Under the pieces are notes generated by a model. That model had not been told where the DNA came from, searched no databases, and was given only the letters and a program-made list of their open reading frames with translations. Source: Phenylobacterium sp. (GTDB taxonomy: Bacteria > Pseudomonadota > Alphaproteobacteria > Caulobacterales > Caulobacteraceae). Taken from it: DNA of 64,000 bases. Positions 41,059 through 49,317 of the stretch are shown here, one piece after another. Numbering within the stretch: the first letter of the stretch is position 1; each line of letters opens with the position of its first letter. The stretch lies in contig NZ_SCVD01000001.1 of the NCBI RefSeq assembly GCF_004297125.1, forward strand, positions 62,001 to 126,000, in the 5' to 3' direction. A program made the translations under genes and the position numbers.

Positions 41059-41129
41059 CTCCGATTTCGATTGGCCTCCGTAGGGGCGCCCGCGCATGGT
41101 CACGGCCGTCGGACGAAGGGGCCCGGACC

Positions 41130-41651
41130 ATGGCGATTTCACTCTACGACGTCAGCGTCGCATCGTTCCTGCAGGTGCTGGGCGCCGTGCAGGGGTTCCT
41201 TGGAAAAGGCCTCGCCCACTGCAGGGAGACGGGCCTCGATCCGGAGAGCATCGTCGGCGCCCGGCTGCACGACGACATGCTGCCGTTCCGCTTCCAGATC
41301 GCCTCGGTGGCGCACCACTCCCGCGGGGCGCTGGAAGGCGCGAAGGCCGGCCATTTCGCGCCGCCCGGGGCCGTCGGCGAGCTGGACTACGCCGGGCTGC
41401 AGGCCCTGGTGGCCGACGCCCGGGCCCAGCTCCAGACCCTGACCCGTGACGAGGTCAATTCGCTGGAGGGCGGCGAGGTGCTTTTCCGGATCGGCTCGCG
41501 CGAGATGCCGTTCACGGTGGAGAACTTCCTGATGTCGTTCTCGATCCCGAACCTGCATTTCCACGCCACCACGGCCTACGACATCCTGCGCCAGGCCGGC
41601 GCGCCGCTGGGCAAGCGCGACTACATGGGCCAGCTGCGGCTGAAGGCTTAG
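41130..41651 (+). CDS. DUF1993 family protein
   Basis: SLYDVSVASFLQVLGAVQGFLGKG…MPFTVENFLMSFSIPNLHFHATTAYDILRQAGAPLGKRDYMG. Confidence 0.85.
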   Translation: MAISLYDVSVASFLQVLGAVQGFLGKGLAHCRETGLDPESIVGARLHDDMLPFRFQIASVAHHSRGALEGAKAGHFAPPGAVGELDYAGLQALVADARAQLQTLTRDEVNSLEGGEVLFRIGSREMPFTVENFLMSFSIPNLHFHATTAYDILRQAGAPLGKRDYMGQLRLKA

Positions 41652-41739
41652 CGGTCACAACTCCGGGAACGGGGCGCCGGCCCGCGGCATTGGTGTTAAG
41701 GTGGAGGTCTTGGGGGTCATCGAGAACCCGGGAGGCGGC

Positions 41740-42069
41740 ATGTCCGCACTCAGATTGCCTCAACACCTCGCCGAGCCGGCCCACGTGGACACCGGCGAGG
41801 CCAACTTGAGGTTCGACCTGCTGGAAGAGATCGACAGCGCCGTCGGGCACACCGAACGGGATGTCGAGCGAACATTGCGGGCGTTGCGCGCCCACGACGG
41901 CGACCAGCGCGATCCGGAGGAACGCCAGGCCCTGCTGGACGCCGCGGTCGAAGCCGTCTGGCGACTGGTTGTGCAGCACGAGGCCGGCGACCTGACGGAC
42001 CACCGCGAGTTGATCGAGCGCTATCGGATCCCGGCCGAGGTGATGTCCCGCATAGGGGCGTCCCGCTAG
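41740..42069 (+). CDS. DUF6665-like small protein, copy 2
   Basis: MSALRLPQHLAEPAHVDTGEANLRFDLLEEIDSAVG…IERYRIPAEVMSRIGASR. Confidence 0.7.
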   Translation: MSALRLPQHLAEPAHVDTGEANLRFDLLEEIDSAVGHTERDVERTLRALRAHDGDQRDPEERQALLDAAVEAVWRLVVQHEAGDLTDHRELIERYRIPAEVMSRIGASR

Positions 42070-42536
42070 CTGATCGCCGCCACCTTCGCGCCCAGCACGC
42101 GCACCAGGTCGGCGGGGACAAGCCGCGCCTGCAGGCCGCGCTGGCCGGCGTTGACGAAGGCTTCCGGCAGGGCGGCGGCGTCCGCGTCGACCACCGTTGG
42201 CGCGGCGCGCTTCTGGCCGAACGGGCTGACGCCACCCACGCGGTAGCCGGTCAGCCGCTCGGCGTCGGCCGGCTTCATCATTTCCGCCGTCTTCGCGCCC
42301 AGGGCGGCGGCCAGCTTCTTCATGGAGACCTCGCGGTCCGAGGCCAGGACGACGCAGGCGGGCTTGCCGTCGGCCTTGACCATGAGGGTCTTCAGCACCT
42401 CGCCCGGCGCGACGCCCAGGGCCTCGGCCGCCTGCAATCCCACGCGCTCGGCGCCCGGGTCGTAGTCGTAGGTCGCGAGCCGATAGGCGACGCCGGCTCT
42501 GTCGAGGGCGAGGGTGGCGGGTGTCGTTCGACTCAT
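42066..42536 (-). CDS. ybaK: Cys-tRNA(Pro) deacylase, YbaK/EbsC
   Basis: TLMVKADGKPACVVLASDREVSMKKLAAALGAK…GYRVGGVSPFGQKR. Confidence 0.92.
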   Translation of the reverse strand: MSRTTPATLALDRAGVAYRLATYDYDPGAERVGLQAAEALGVAPGEVLKTLMVKADGKPACVVLASDREVSMKKLAAALGAKTAEMMKPADAERLTGYRVGGVSPFGQKRAAPTVVDADAAALPEAFVNAGQRGLQARLVPADLVRVLGAKVAAIS

Positions 42537-42579
42537 CGGCGACGTTCTAGGCTCTTCGAGGCTTCCCGCCGAGCAGGCC

Positions 42580-43350
42580 TCAGCCCTTCTTGCCCATCAG
42601 GCAGAACATGGCGCCCTGGGGATCCATGCCCTGCAGCACCCAGTCGCCGCCGGGCGTCTCCATCGGACCGTTCAGCACCTGTCCGCCTCCGGCCTTCACG
42701 CGGCCAGCGGCCGCGTCGATGTCGCCGATCTTGAAGTAGTAGAGCCAGCAGGCGGCCGGGACGTTGTCGGGCCGTTTCATCATGCCGCCGACCTGCCCGT
42801 CCTGGTTGCTGAAGAGCTGGTAGACGCCCATCGGGCCCATGTCGTGGGCCTCGTCCCGCGTCCAGCCGAACAGGCCCGCATAGAAGAGGAAGGTCGTGTC
42901 GGGAGGCCCGCTGTACAGTTCGCGCCACCCGGTATGGCCCAAGGCGCCCTCGGCTGGCTTGGGCCGAGAATTCTCCGGCGGGACCGGCTTCATGATGGCG
43001 AACACCGCGCCCGTCGGATCGGCGACGATGGCGAAGCGGCCGATGCCCGGGATGTCCTGGGGCTCGCGCATCACCGACCCGCCCAGCGACGTCGCCTTCT
43101 GCGCGGCGGCGTCACAGTCGTCGACCGCGACGTAGCCGGTCCAGTTCGGCGGAATCCCCTGGGCCTTGTGCTCCTCACCCAGCAGCATGACGCCGCCGAC
43201 GCCGAGGCCGTCGGCCTCCAGGACCCAATATTCCATGTCGCCGGGCATCTTCGTGGCGGTCCAACCGACGACGTCGCCGTAGAACGCCTTCGCCCCGGCA
43301 ATGTCGGGGGTCATCAGTTCGTACCAGATGAAACGGCCGTGGTCGGACAT
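42580..43350 (-). CDS. VOC family (glyoxalase-like) protein, two domains
   Basis: GRFIWYELMTPDIAGAKAFYGDVVGW and a second module TTFLFYAGLFGW. Confidence 0.88.
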   Translation of the reverse strand: MSDHGRFIWYELMTPDIAGAKAFYGDVVGWTATKMPGDMEYWVLEADGLGVGGVMLLGEEHKAQGIPPNWTGYVAVDDCDAAAQKATSLGGSVMREPQDIPGIGRFAIVADPTGAVFAIMKPVPPENSRPKPAEGALGHTGWRELYSGPPDTTFLFYAGLFGWTRDEAHDMGPMGVYQLFSNQDGQVGGMMKRPDNVPAACWLYYFKIGDIDAAAGRVKAGGGQVLNGPMETPGGDWVLQGMDPQGAMFCLMGKKG

Positions 43351-43407
43351 GGGCGCCTCCTGTCGAGAGGCGCCCATCCTAGGCCCGGAAAGGCGTCAGA
43401 TGAATGG

Positions 43408-45198
43408 CTAGACCAGCCGCTTGCCGGCGTCGTCGATGATCGTGCCGAGGTCGCGGGTCTCCTCGGCCATGATCATCTCGTTGTGGGCCTTGCCGGAGGG
43501 GATCATCGGGAAGCAGTTTTCTTCCTTGGTGACCCGGCAGTCGAACAGCACCGGCTTCTTCACCTCGATCATCTGCAGGATCTTGTCGTCCAGTTCGTCG
43601 GGGTGTTCGGCGCGGAAGCCGACGCCGCCGTAGGCCTCGGCCAGCTTCACGAAGTCGGGCAGGCTGGACGAGTAGGAGTGCGAGTAGCGCTCGCCGTGCA
43701 GCAGCTGCTGCCATTGGCGGACCATGCCCATCCACTCGTTGTTGAGGATGAAGATCTTGATTGGCAGGTCGTACTGCACGGCGGTCGAGATCTCCTGCAT
43801 GGTCATCTGAACCGAGGCGTCGCCGGCGATGTCGATGACCAGGCTGTTCGGGTGCGCCATCTGCACGCCCACCGCCGCCGGCAGCCCATAGCCCATGGTG
43901 CCCAGGCCGCCGGAGGTCATCCAGCGGTTCGGCTCCTCGAAGCGGTAGAACTGGGCCGCCCACATCTGGTGCTGGCCGACCTCGGTGGTGATGTAGGTGT
44001 CGCGGTCCTTGGTCAGTTCGTACAGGCGCTGGATGGCGTGCTGCGGCTTGATCAGCTTCGTATCCGGCGCATAGCCGAACGAGTTGCGGGCGCGCCAGCC
44101 GTCGATCTGGGTCCACCAGGTCTTCAGGGCGGCCTTGTCGGTGGCGAGGTTCCGCTGCTTCCAGACGGCGATCATGTCCGCCAGGACGTTGCCCGCGTCG
44201 CCGACGATGCCGATGTCGGCGCGGACGTTCTTGCCAATCGAACTGGCGTCGATGTCGATGTGGATCTTCTTCGAGGTCGGCGCGAAGGCGTCCAGGCGGC
44301 CGGTCACCCGGTCGTCGAAGCGCGCGCCGATGGCCACCATCACGTCGCAGTCGTGCATGGCGTTGTTGGCCTCGAACGAGCCGTGCATCCCCAGCATGCC
44401 CAGCCACTTGGGATCCGCCGCAGGGAAGGCGCCCAGGCCCATCAGCGTCGAGGTGACCGGCGCGCCGGTGAGCGCCGCGAACTCGCGCAGCAGTTCCGAG
44501 GCGCGCGGGCCGGCGTTGATGACGCCGCCGCCGGTGTAGAGGATCGGCTTCTTGGCCTTGGCGATCATCGCCACCGCCTCGGCGATCTTGCCGGCGTCGC
44601 CTTTCACGCGCGGGGCGTAGTTGTGGGCGTGCTTCACCTCGCCCGGGCCCTGGTAGAGGCCCTTGCCGAACTGGACGTCCTTGGGAATGTCGATGACCAC
44701 CGGGCCGGGCCGGCCGGACGTGGCGATGTGGAAAGCCTCGTGGATGATCCGCGGCAGGTCGGCGACGTCCTTCACCAGGTAGTTGTGCTTGGTGCAGGGC
44801 CGGGTGATCCCGATCGTGTCGCATTCCTGGAAGGCGTCGGTGCCGATCAGGTGGGTGGCGACCTGGCCGGTGATCACGATCATCGGGATCGAGTCCATCA
44901 GCGCGTCGACGATGCCGGTCACCGCATTGGTCGCCCCGGGTCCCGAGGTGACCAGCACCACGCCGCACTTGCCGGTCGAGCGCGCATAGCCCTCCGCCGC
45001 ATGGGTCGCGCCCTGCTCGTGGCGGACCAGCACGTGCTGCAGCCGCGGCTCGGCGAACAGGGCGTCGTAGATCGGCAGCACCGCGCCGCCCGGATAGCCG
45101 AACAGCACCTCGACCCCTTGGTCAATGAGGGCGCGCACGACCATCTCGGCGCCGGAGATGGTGTCTGCTTGAGCTTCGATGGTCTGATGGGCGGTCAT
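43408..45198 (-). CDS. ilvB: Acetolactate synthase large subunit
   Basis: MVVRALIDQGVEVLFGYPGGAVLPIYDAL… ThDP motif GDASVQMTMQEISTAVQYDLPIKIFILNN. Confidence 0.96.
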   Translation of the reverse strand: MTAHQTIEAQADTISGAEMVVRALIDQGVEVLFGYPGGAVLPIYDALFAEPRLQHVLVRHEQGATHAAEGYARSTGKCGVVLVTSGPGATNAVTGIVDALMDSIPMIVITGQVATHLIGTDAFQECDTIGITRPCTKHNYLVKDVADLPRIIHEAFHIATSGRPGPVVIDIPKDVQFGKGLYQGPGEVKHAHNYAPRVKGDAGKIAEAVAMIAKAKKPILYTGGGVINAGPRASELLREFAALTGAPVTSTLMGLGAFPAADPKWLGMLGMHGSFEANNAMHDCDVMVAIGARFDDRVTGRLDAFAPTSKKIHIDIDASSIGKNVRADIGIVGDAGNVLADMIAVWKQRNLATDKAALKTWWTQIDGWRARNSFGYAPDTKLIKPQHAIQRLYELTKDRDTYITTEVGQHQMWAAQFYRFEEPNRWMTSGGLGTMGYGLPAAVGVQMAHPNSLVIDIAGDASVQMTMQEISTAVQYDLPIKIFILNNEWMGMVRQWQQLLHGERYSHSYSSSLPDFVKLAEAYGGVGFRAEHPDELDDKILQMIEVKKPVLFDCRVTKEENCFPMIPSGKAHNEMIMAEETRDLGTIIDDAGKRLV

Positions 45199-45220
45199 GG
45201 GGGCGGCTCTGGTTTGGGCA

Positions 45221-45244
45221 ATAAAAAAGGCCCGCGGGGGGCCT
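45221..45244 (-). terminator. Intrinsic terminator (attenuator) upstream of ilvB
   Basis: Minus strand AGGCCC-CCCGC-GGGCCTTTTTT. Confidence 0.75.
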
Positions 45245-45285
45245 GGTGCAAGCGACCGATCGGTCCTGACATCTAGGTCAGTCCG

Positions 45286-45321
45286 CTACGGTCGCCCTAC
45301 GAGTACAAGAATGCTGCGCAC
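45286..45321 (-). CDS. ilvB leader peptide MRSILVLVGRP (GTG start)
   Basis: GTG CGC AGC ATT CTT GTA CTC GTA GGG CGA CCG TAG followed by the terminator about 40 nt downstream. Confidence 0.75.
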   Translation of the reverse strand: MRSILVLVGRP

Positions 45322-45366
45322 GAGATTTCCCGCGAAAGATAGGAAATGGGATGTCGCATGCCGGGC

Positions 45367-46296
45367 TCAGGCCGTCAAGGCGGGTTCCAGGGCAAGAAGT
45401 TGCCGCCATTGGTCGCGGGCGTCGGCGGCGTCGATCCGCGGCCAGGACCCCATCTGCCCACGCATCCACGTCATCTGCCGCTTTGCATAGCGCCGGGTTT
45501 CCTGCTGGGCGGCGGCGACCGCCGTCGGCAGATCGGTCTCGCCCCGCAGGTGGGCCGCCAGTTCGCGCACGCCCACCGCCTTCATGGCCGGCAGGGCGGG
45601 ATCGAGGCCGCGGGCCATCAGCGCCGCCACCTCGCCCAGGGCGCCCTCTGCAATCATCCTCTCGAGCCTTGCATCGCAGCGCGCGTAGAGGGCCTCGCGG
45701 GGCGGCTCCAGCGCCGCGGCGGTCCACGATCCGGCGGGCAGGGCGCCGGCCGCCGAGGCCTGGTGGTCGGTGAGCGAGGTCCCCGTGGCGGCGAAGACCT
45801 CCCAGGCCCGCGCCAGCCGCTGGCGGTCGCCGGGAGCGATCCGGGCCGCCGCCGCCGGATCCGCCGCCGCCAGCCGCGCCCGGAAATCCTCCTCGCCCAT
45901 GGTCTCGAACTCCGCCGCCGCGGCCTCGCGGACGCCAGCCGGGATCTCCGGGACGTCCGCCAGCCCGTGGGTCAAGGCGCGGAAATAGAGGCCGGTGCCG
46001 CCCACCACCACCGCGTCGCGACCACGGGACCGGATGTCCGCGATCACCTCCGTGGCCGCCCGCAGCCAGCGCCCCACCGACCAGCCGTCGGCGGGATCGA
46101 CGGTCCCGAACAGGTGGTGCGGTGCGACCGCCAGCTCGTCCGGCCCCGGGCCGGCGGTGATCGTCCGCAGGCCGGCGTAGAGCTGCATGGAATCGGCGTT
46201 GACGATCTCGCCGCCGGTTGCCCGGGCCAGCTTCTGCCCCAGCGCGGACTTGCCGCTTGCGGTCGGTCCGGCGATCAGCCAGATGCGGCCCGTCAT
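45367..46296 (-). CDS. miaA: tRNA dimethylallyltransferase
   Basis: [36 protein letters not shown]. Confidence 0.95.
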   Translation of the reverse strand: MTGRIWLIAGPTASGKSALGQKLARATGGEIVNADSMQLYAGLRTITAGPGPDELAVAPHHLFGTVDPADGWSVGRWLRAATEVIADIRSRGRDAVVVGGTGLYFRALTHGLADVPEIPAGVREAAAAEFETMGEEDFRARLAAADPAAAARIAPGDRQRLARAWEVFAATGTSLTDHQASAAGALPAGSWTAAALEPPREALYARCDARLERMIAEGALGEVAALMARGLDPALPAMKAVGVRELAAHLRGETDLPTAVAAAQQETRRYAKRQMTWMRGQMGSWPRIDAADARDQWRQLLALEPALTA

Positions 46297-47182
46297 GGAA
46301 GTTGCCCTCACCCTCGTCGTGCCGCCAAGTTTGTCCGGCTTTGGCATGGAGCTTCACGCGCTACGCAGCGCCGAGTTCCTCTCCGAGCAGTCCCTCGCCA
46401 ACGGACCAGTCTTTGCGCAGGACTACGTGCTTGAGGTCGATCATGTCGACTCGTTCCGGGCGAGGATCGAAGCCGATTTGGAGGGTGTGCCCGTCGATTG
46501 GTGCGTCCAACCCGCCGCCGGCCGCAAGAAGCGCCTGCTGATCGCCGACATGGACTCCACGATCATCAACGTCGAGTGCATCGACGAACTGGCCGACTTC
46601 GCCGGCGTGAAGGACCGCGTCTCGGAGATCACCGAACGGGCCATGCGCGGCGAACTGGACTTCGAGGCCGCCCTGCGCGAGCGCGTCGCCATGCTGAAGG
46701 GCCTGCCGCTGGCCGACCTGCAGCGGGCCTACGACGAGCGGGTGCGGCTGAACCCCGGCGCCCGGACGCTGGTGCGGACCATGACGGCGAACGGCGCCAA
46801 AGCCTTCCTGATCTCCGGCGGTTTCAGCTTCTTCACGAGCCGGGTGGCGCAGGCCGCGGGCTTCGACGCCAACCGCGCCAACACCCTGGTCGAGGCCGGC
46901 GACGTCCTGGCCGGTACGGTGGGCGAACCGATCCTCGGCAAGGCGGCCAAGCTCGCCGCGCTGAACGAGGAAGCGGCCAAGCTGGGCATTCCGCTTTCGG
47001 CGACCCTGGCCGTGGGGGACGGCGCCAACGATCTGGCGATGATCGAGGCCTCGGGCCTGGGCGTGGCCTACCGCGCCAAGCCGATCGTGGCGGCCCAGGC
47101 CGACGCCAAGGTCGACCACGCCGACCTCACCGCGCTGCTCTATTTCCAGGGCTACGCCCAAGCCGAGTTCGTGACCGACTGA
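46295..47182 (+). CDS. serB: Phosphoserine phosphatase
   Basis: [24 protein letters not shown]…[24 protein letters not shown]. Confidence 0.95.
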   Translation: MEVALTLVVPPSLSGFGMELHALRSAEFLSEQSLANGPVFAQDYVLEVDHVDSFRARIEADLEGVPVDWCVQPAAGRKKRLLIADMDSTIINVECIDELADFAGVKDRVSEITERAMRGELDFEAALRERVAMLKGLPLADLQRAYDERVRLNPGARTLVRTMTANGAKAFLISGGFSFFTSRVAQAAGFDANRANTLVEAGDVLAGTVGEPILGKAAKLAALNEEAAKLGIPLSATLAVGDGANDLAMIEASGLGVAYRAKPIVAAQADAKVDHADLTALLYFQGYAQAEFVTD

Positions 47183-47850
47183 TGCCGCTTCCCCGTCCCA
47201 TCAAAGCCGTCGTGTTCGACATGGACGGCCTGCTCGTCGACACCGAGACCGTCGTCTACCGCGCCATGCAGCGCGCCGCCGGCGGGTTCGGCGGGGAGAT
47301 GCCGTTCGCCACCTTCCAGCGGATGGTCGGGCTACAGCATGCGCACAGCGACCTCATCCTCATCGAGCACTTCGGCGACGGTTTCGATCTCCAGTCCTGG
47401 TCGGCCGCCGTCAGCGCCCACTTCCGCGAGGAGCTGGGCGCCGGCATCGCCTTGAAGGCCGGGGTCGTGGAGATCCTCGACCAACTGGATGCGCTGGGTC
47501 TGCCCCGCGCCATCGCCACCTCGTCCAGCCTGGAAAGCGTGCGCCTCAGCCTGGGGCCGCACAGCCTGGTCGACCGCTTCCACGCCCTGATCACCCGCGA
47601 CGTCCAGACCCGCGGCAAGCCGCACCCTGAACCCTTCCTCCTGGCCGCCGGGGCCCTGGGCGTCGACCCGGCCGACTGCCTGGCGCTGGAGGACAGCCAC
47701 AACGGCGTCCGTTCCGCCTCGGCCGCCGGGATGATGACCGTGATGGTGCCCGACATGCTGGACCCCACCGAGGAGATGGAGACGCTCTGCGTCCGCATCG
47801 CCCAGGATCTGCATGAGGTCCGCACCTGGATCGAACGTCAGGCCGCCTGA
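47182..47850 (+). CDS. HAD-IA family phosphatase
   Basis: VVFDMDGLLVDTETVVYRAM…LALEDSHNGVRSASAAGM. Confidence 0.9.
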   Translation: MPLPRPIKAVVFDMDGLLVDTETVVYRAMQRAAGGFGGEMPFATFQRMVGLQHAHSDLILIEHFGDGFDLQSWSAAVSAHFREELGAGIALKAGVVEILDQLDALGLPRAIATSSSLESVRLSLGPHSLVDRFHALITRDVQTRGKPHPEPFLLAAGALGVDPADCLALEDSHNGVRSASAAGMMTVMVPDMLDPTEEMETLCVRIAQDLHEVRTWIERQAA

Positions 47851-47852
47851 CG

Positions 47853-47891
47853 AAAAAATCCCCTCCTCCCGACCGGGGGAGGGAGGAGGGG
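47853..47891. terminator. Intrinsic terminator between convergent genes
   Basis: CCCCTCCTCCC-N10-GGGAGGAGGGG with A6 on the plus side (U run on minus). Confidence 0.8.
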
Positions 47892-47897
47892 CGTCAG

Positions 47898-48260
47898 TCA
47901 CCGATACCGCGGGCTTGGGGGCTCGACGGCCGGTTCTGCGGAGATCCATTCGGCATAGGCGAGGGCCAGCTTCGGCGCCTGCAGGCGTTCCACCGCGGCG
48001 TCCATCGCCTGGCGCCGGCACTTCCACTCGAGGCCCGAGCGGTTCGGGAACATCTCGGAGCGGGGCAGGGCGCACAGTTCCCGCGACGCGCTCTTGATCC
48101 GCCGCAGCATTGCGGCCGCGCCGGCCTCGGTTTCGAGGTCCAGGTCGCCGACCGCGACCCGGGTCATGGTCAGGTTTCGCCGGGGCTCGGCGGCGGCCGG
48201 CGCGGCGATCAGGCTCGCGGCAAGGAGAAACAGGGACATGCGGCGCATGGGCGACCTCAT
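47898..48260 (-). CDS. UrcA family protein
   Basis: Signal peptide; RVAVGDLDLETEAGAAAMLRRIKSASRELC; two further Cys. Confidence 0.8.
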   Translation of the reverse strand: MRSPMRRMSLFLLAASLIAAPAAAEPRRNLTMTRVAVGDLDLETEAGAAAMLRRIKSASRELCALPRSEMFPNRSGLEWKCRRQAMDAAVERLQAPKLALAYAEWISAEPAVEPPSPRYR

Positions 48261-48263
48261 TCG

Positions 48264-48291
48264 TTACGTCTGTAAATTACTACAGGCGTAA
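48264..48291. promoter_or_regulatory. Inverted repeat TTACGTCTGTA-AATTAC-TACAGGCGTAA upstream of the UrcA gene
   Basis: 10 of 11 arm positions complementary. Confidence 0.5.
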
Positions 48292-48317
48292 TAACTGAAG
48301 TCAAGCCCGCTCAGCTC

Positions 48318-48418
48318 GTCATCCCGGCTTCGCGGCACGCCAAGGCAGGGACCGTCGATCCATGGAAGTCAGGCGCCGGTAGGGGCCCGGTCTTCCGCCG
48401 CACGGAATCCGGGATGAC
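48318..48418. repeat. Interspersed palindromic-type element bounded by GTCATCCCGG…CCGGGATGAC
   Basis: Perfect 10-bp terminal inverted repeats, about 101 bp, non-coding. Confidence 0.6.
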
Positions 48419-48426
48419 CTTCGGCC

Positions 48427-49317
48427 CTATCGCCCCGTCGGCCCGCGTTCGAAGTAGCGGAAGAAGGCGCTGTCGGGGGACAGGACCAGGGTGGTGTCGC
48501 CGTTCGCCAGGCTGGCCTCATAGGCCTGCATGGAGCGGAAGAAGGCGGCGAACGACGGGTCCTTGCCGAAGCTCTGCGCGAAGATCCGCGTGCGCACGGC
48601 GTCGCCTTCGCCGGTGATCTGACCGGCTTGCTCGCGGGCGGTGGCCAAGGTGATCGACACCTCCTTGTCGGCCCCGGCGATGATCTCGCGCTTCTTCTGC
48701 TCGCCTTGCGCGCGCAGTTGGGCGGCGACCTGCTGGCGCGACGTCGCCATGCGGCGGAACACCGCCTCGCGGTTGTTGGTCGGCAGGTCGGCCCGGCGGA
48801 TGCGAAGGTCGATAACCTCGATGCCCAGGCGCGAGGCCTTGGCGCGGCGGTCCACGTCGAGCCGGGCCTGCATCATGAGCTGCGAGCGGCGGCCGGAGAT
48901 GATGTCAGAGGAACTGGCCGCGCCCAGGACCTGGCGCAGCGAAGAGTTCACCAGCCGCTCGATCCGGTCGGCGGCCGTCGCCTCGTCGCGAAGCGTCCGG
49001 TAGAACTGCAGGGGGTCGGAGATGCGGTAGCGGATGAAGGCGTCCACGACCAGCCGCTGCTGGCCCGCGGTGATGATCTCTTCCTTCTCGGCCTCGAGCG
49101 CGATGTTTCGCCGGTCCAACTTGATGACCTGCTCGATGAAGGGGATCTTCAGGTTCAGGCCGGCCTGGCTCCGCCCGGGCGGGTTCACCACCCGCACGGG
49201 GTCGCCGAACTGGACCACGATCGCCTGCTGGCGCTGGTCGACGATGTAGAAAGTCTGGAAGACCAGGGCGACGAGGAACAGGCCCAGGAGGCCGAGCATC
49301 AGGCTGCGCGAGGTCAT
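48427..49317 (-). CDS. hflC: HflC, FtsH modulator
   Basis: FYIVDQRQQAIVVQFGDPVRVVNPPGRSQAGLNLKIPFIEQV. Confidence 0.95.
   Translation of the reverse strand: MTSRSLMLGLLGLFLVALVFQTFYIVDQRQQAIVVQFGDPVRVVNPPGRSQAGLNLKIPFIEQVIKLDRRNIALEAEKEEIITAGQQRLVVDAFIRYRISDPLQFYRTLRDEATAADRIERLVNSSLRQVLGAASSSDIISGRRSQLMMQARLDVDRRAKASRLGIEVIDLRIRRADLPTNNREAVFRRMATSRQQVAAQLRAQGEQKKREIIAGADKEVSITLATAREQAGQITGEGDAVRTRIFAQSFGKDPSFAAFFRSMQAYEASLANGDTTLVLSPDSAFFRYFERGPTGR

Noticed and set aside
42514-45276. 920-aa plus-strand ORF opposite ilvB and the VOC gene
   Set aside because: Antisense shadow of well-supported minus-strand genes; composition (His/Arg/Asp/Gly-rich) is typical of GC-rich antisense frames.
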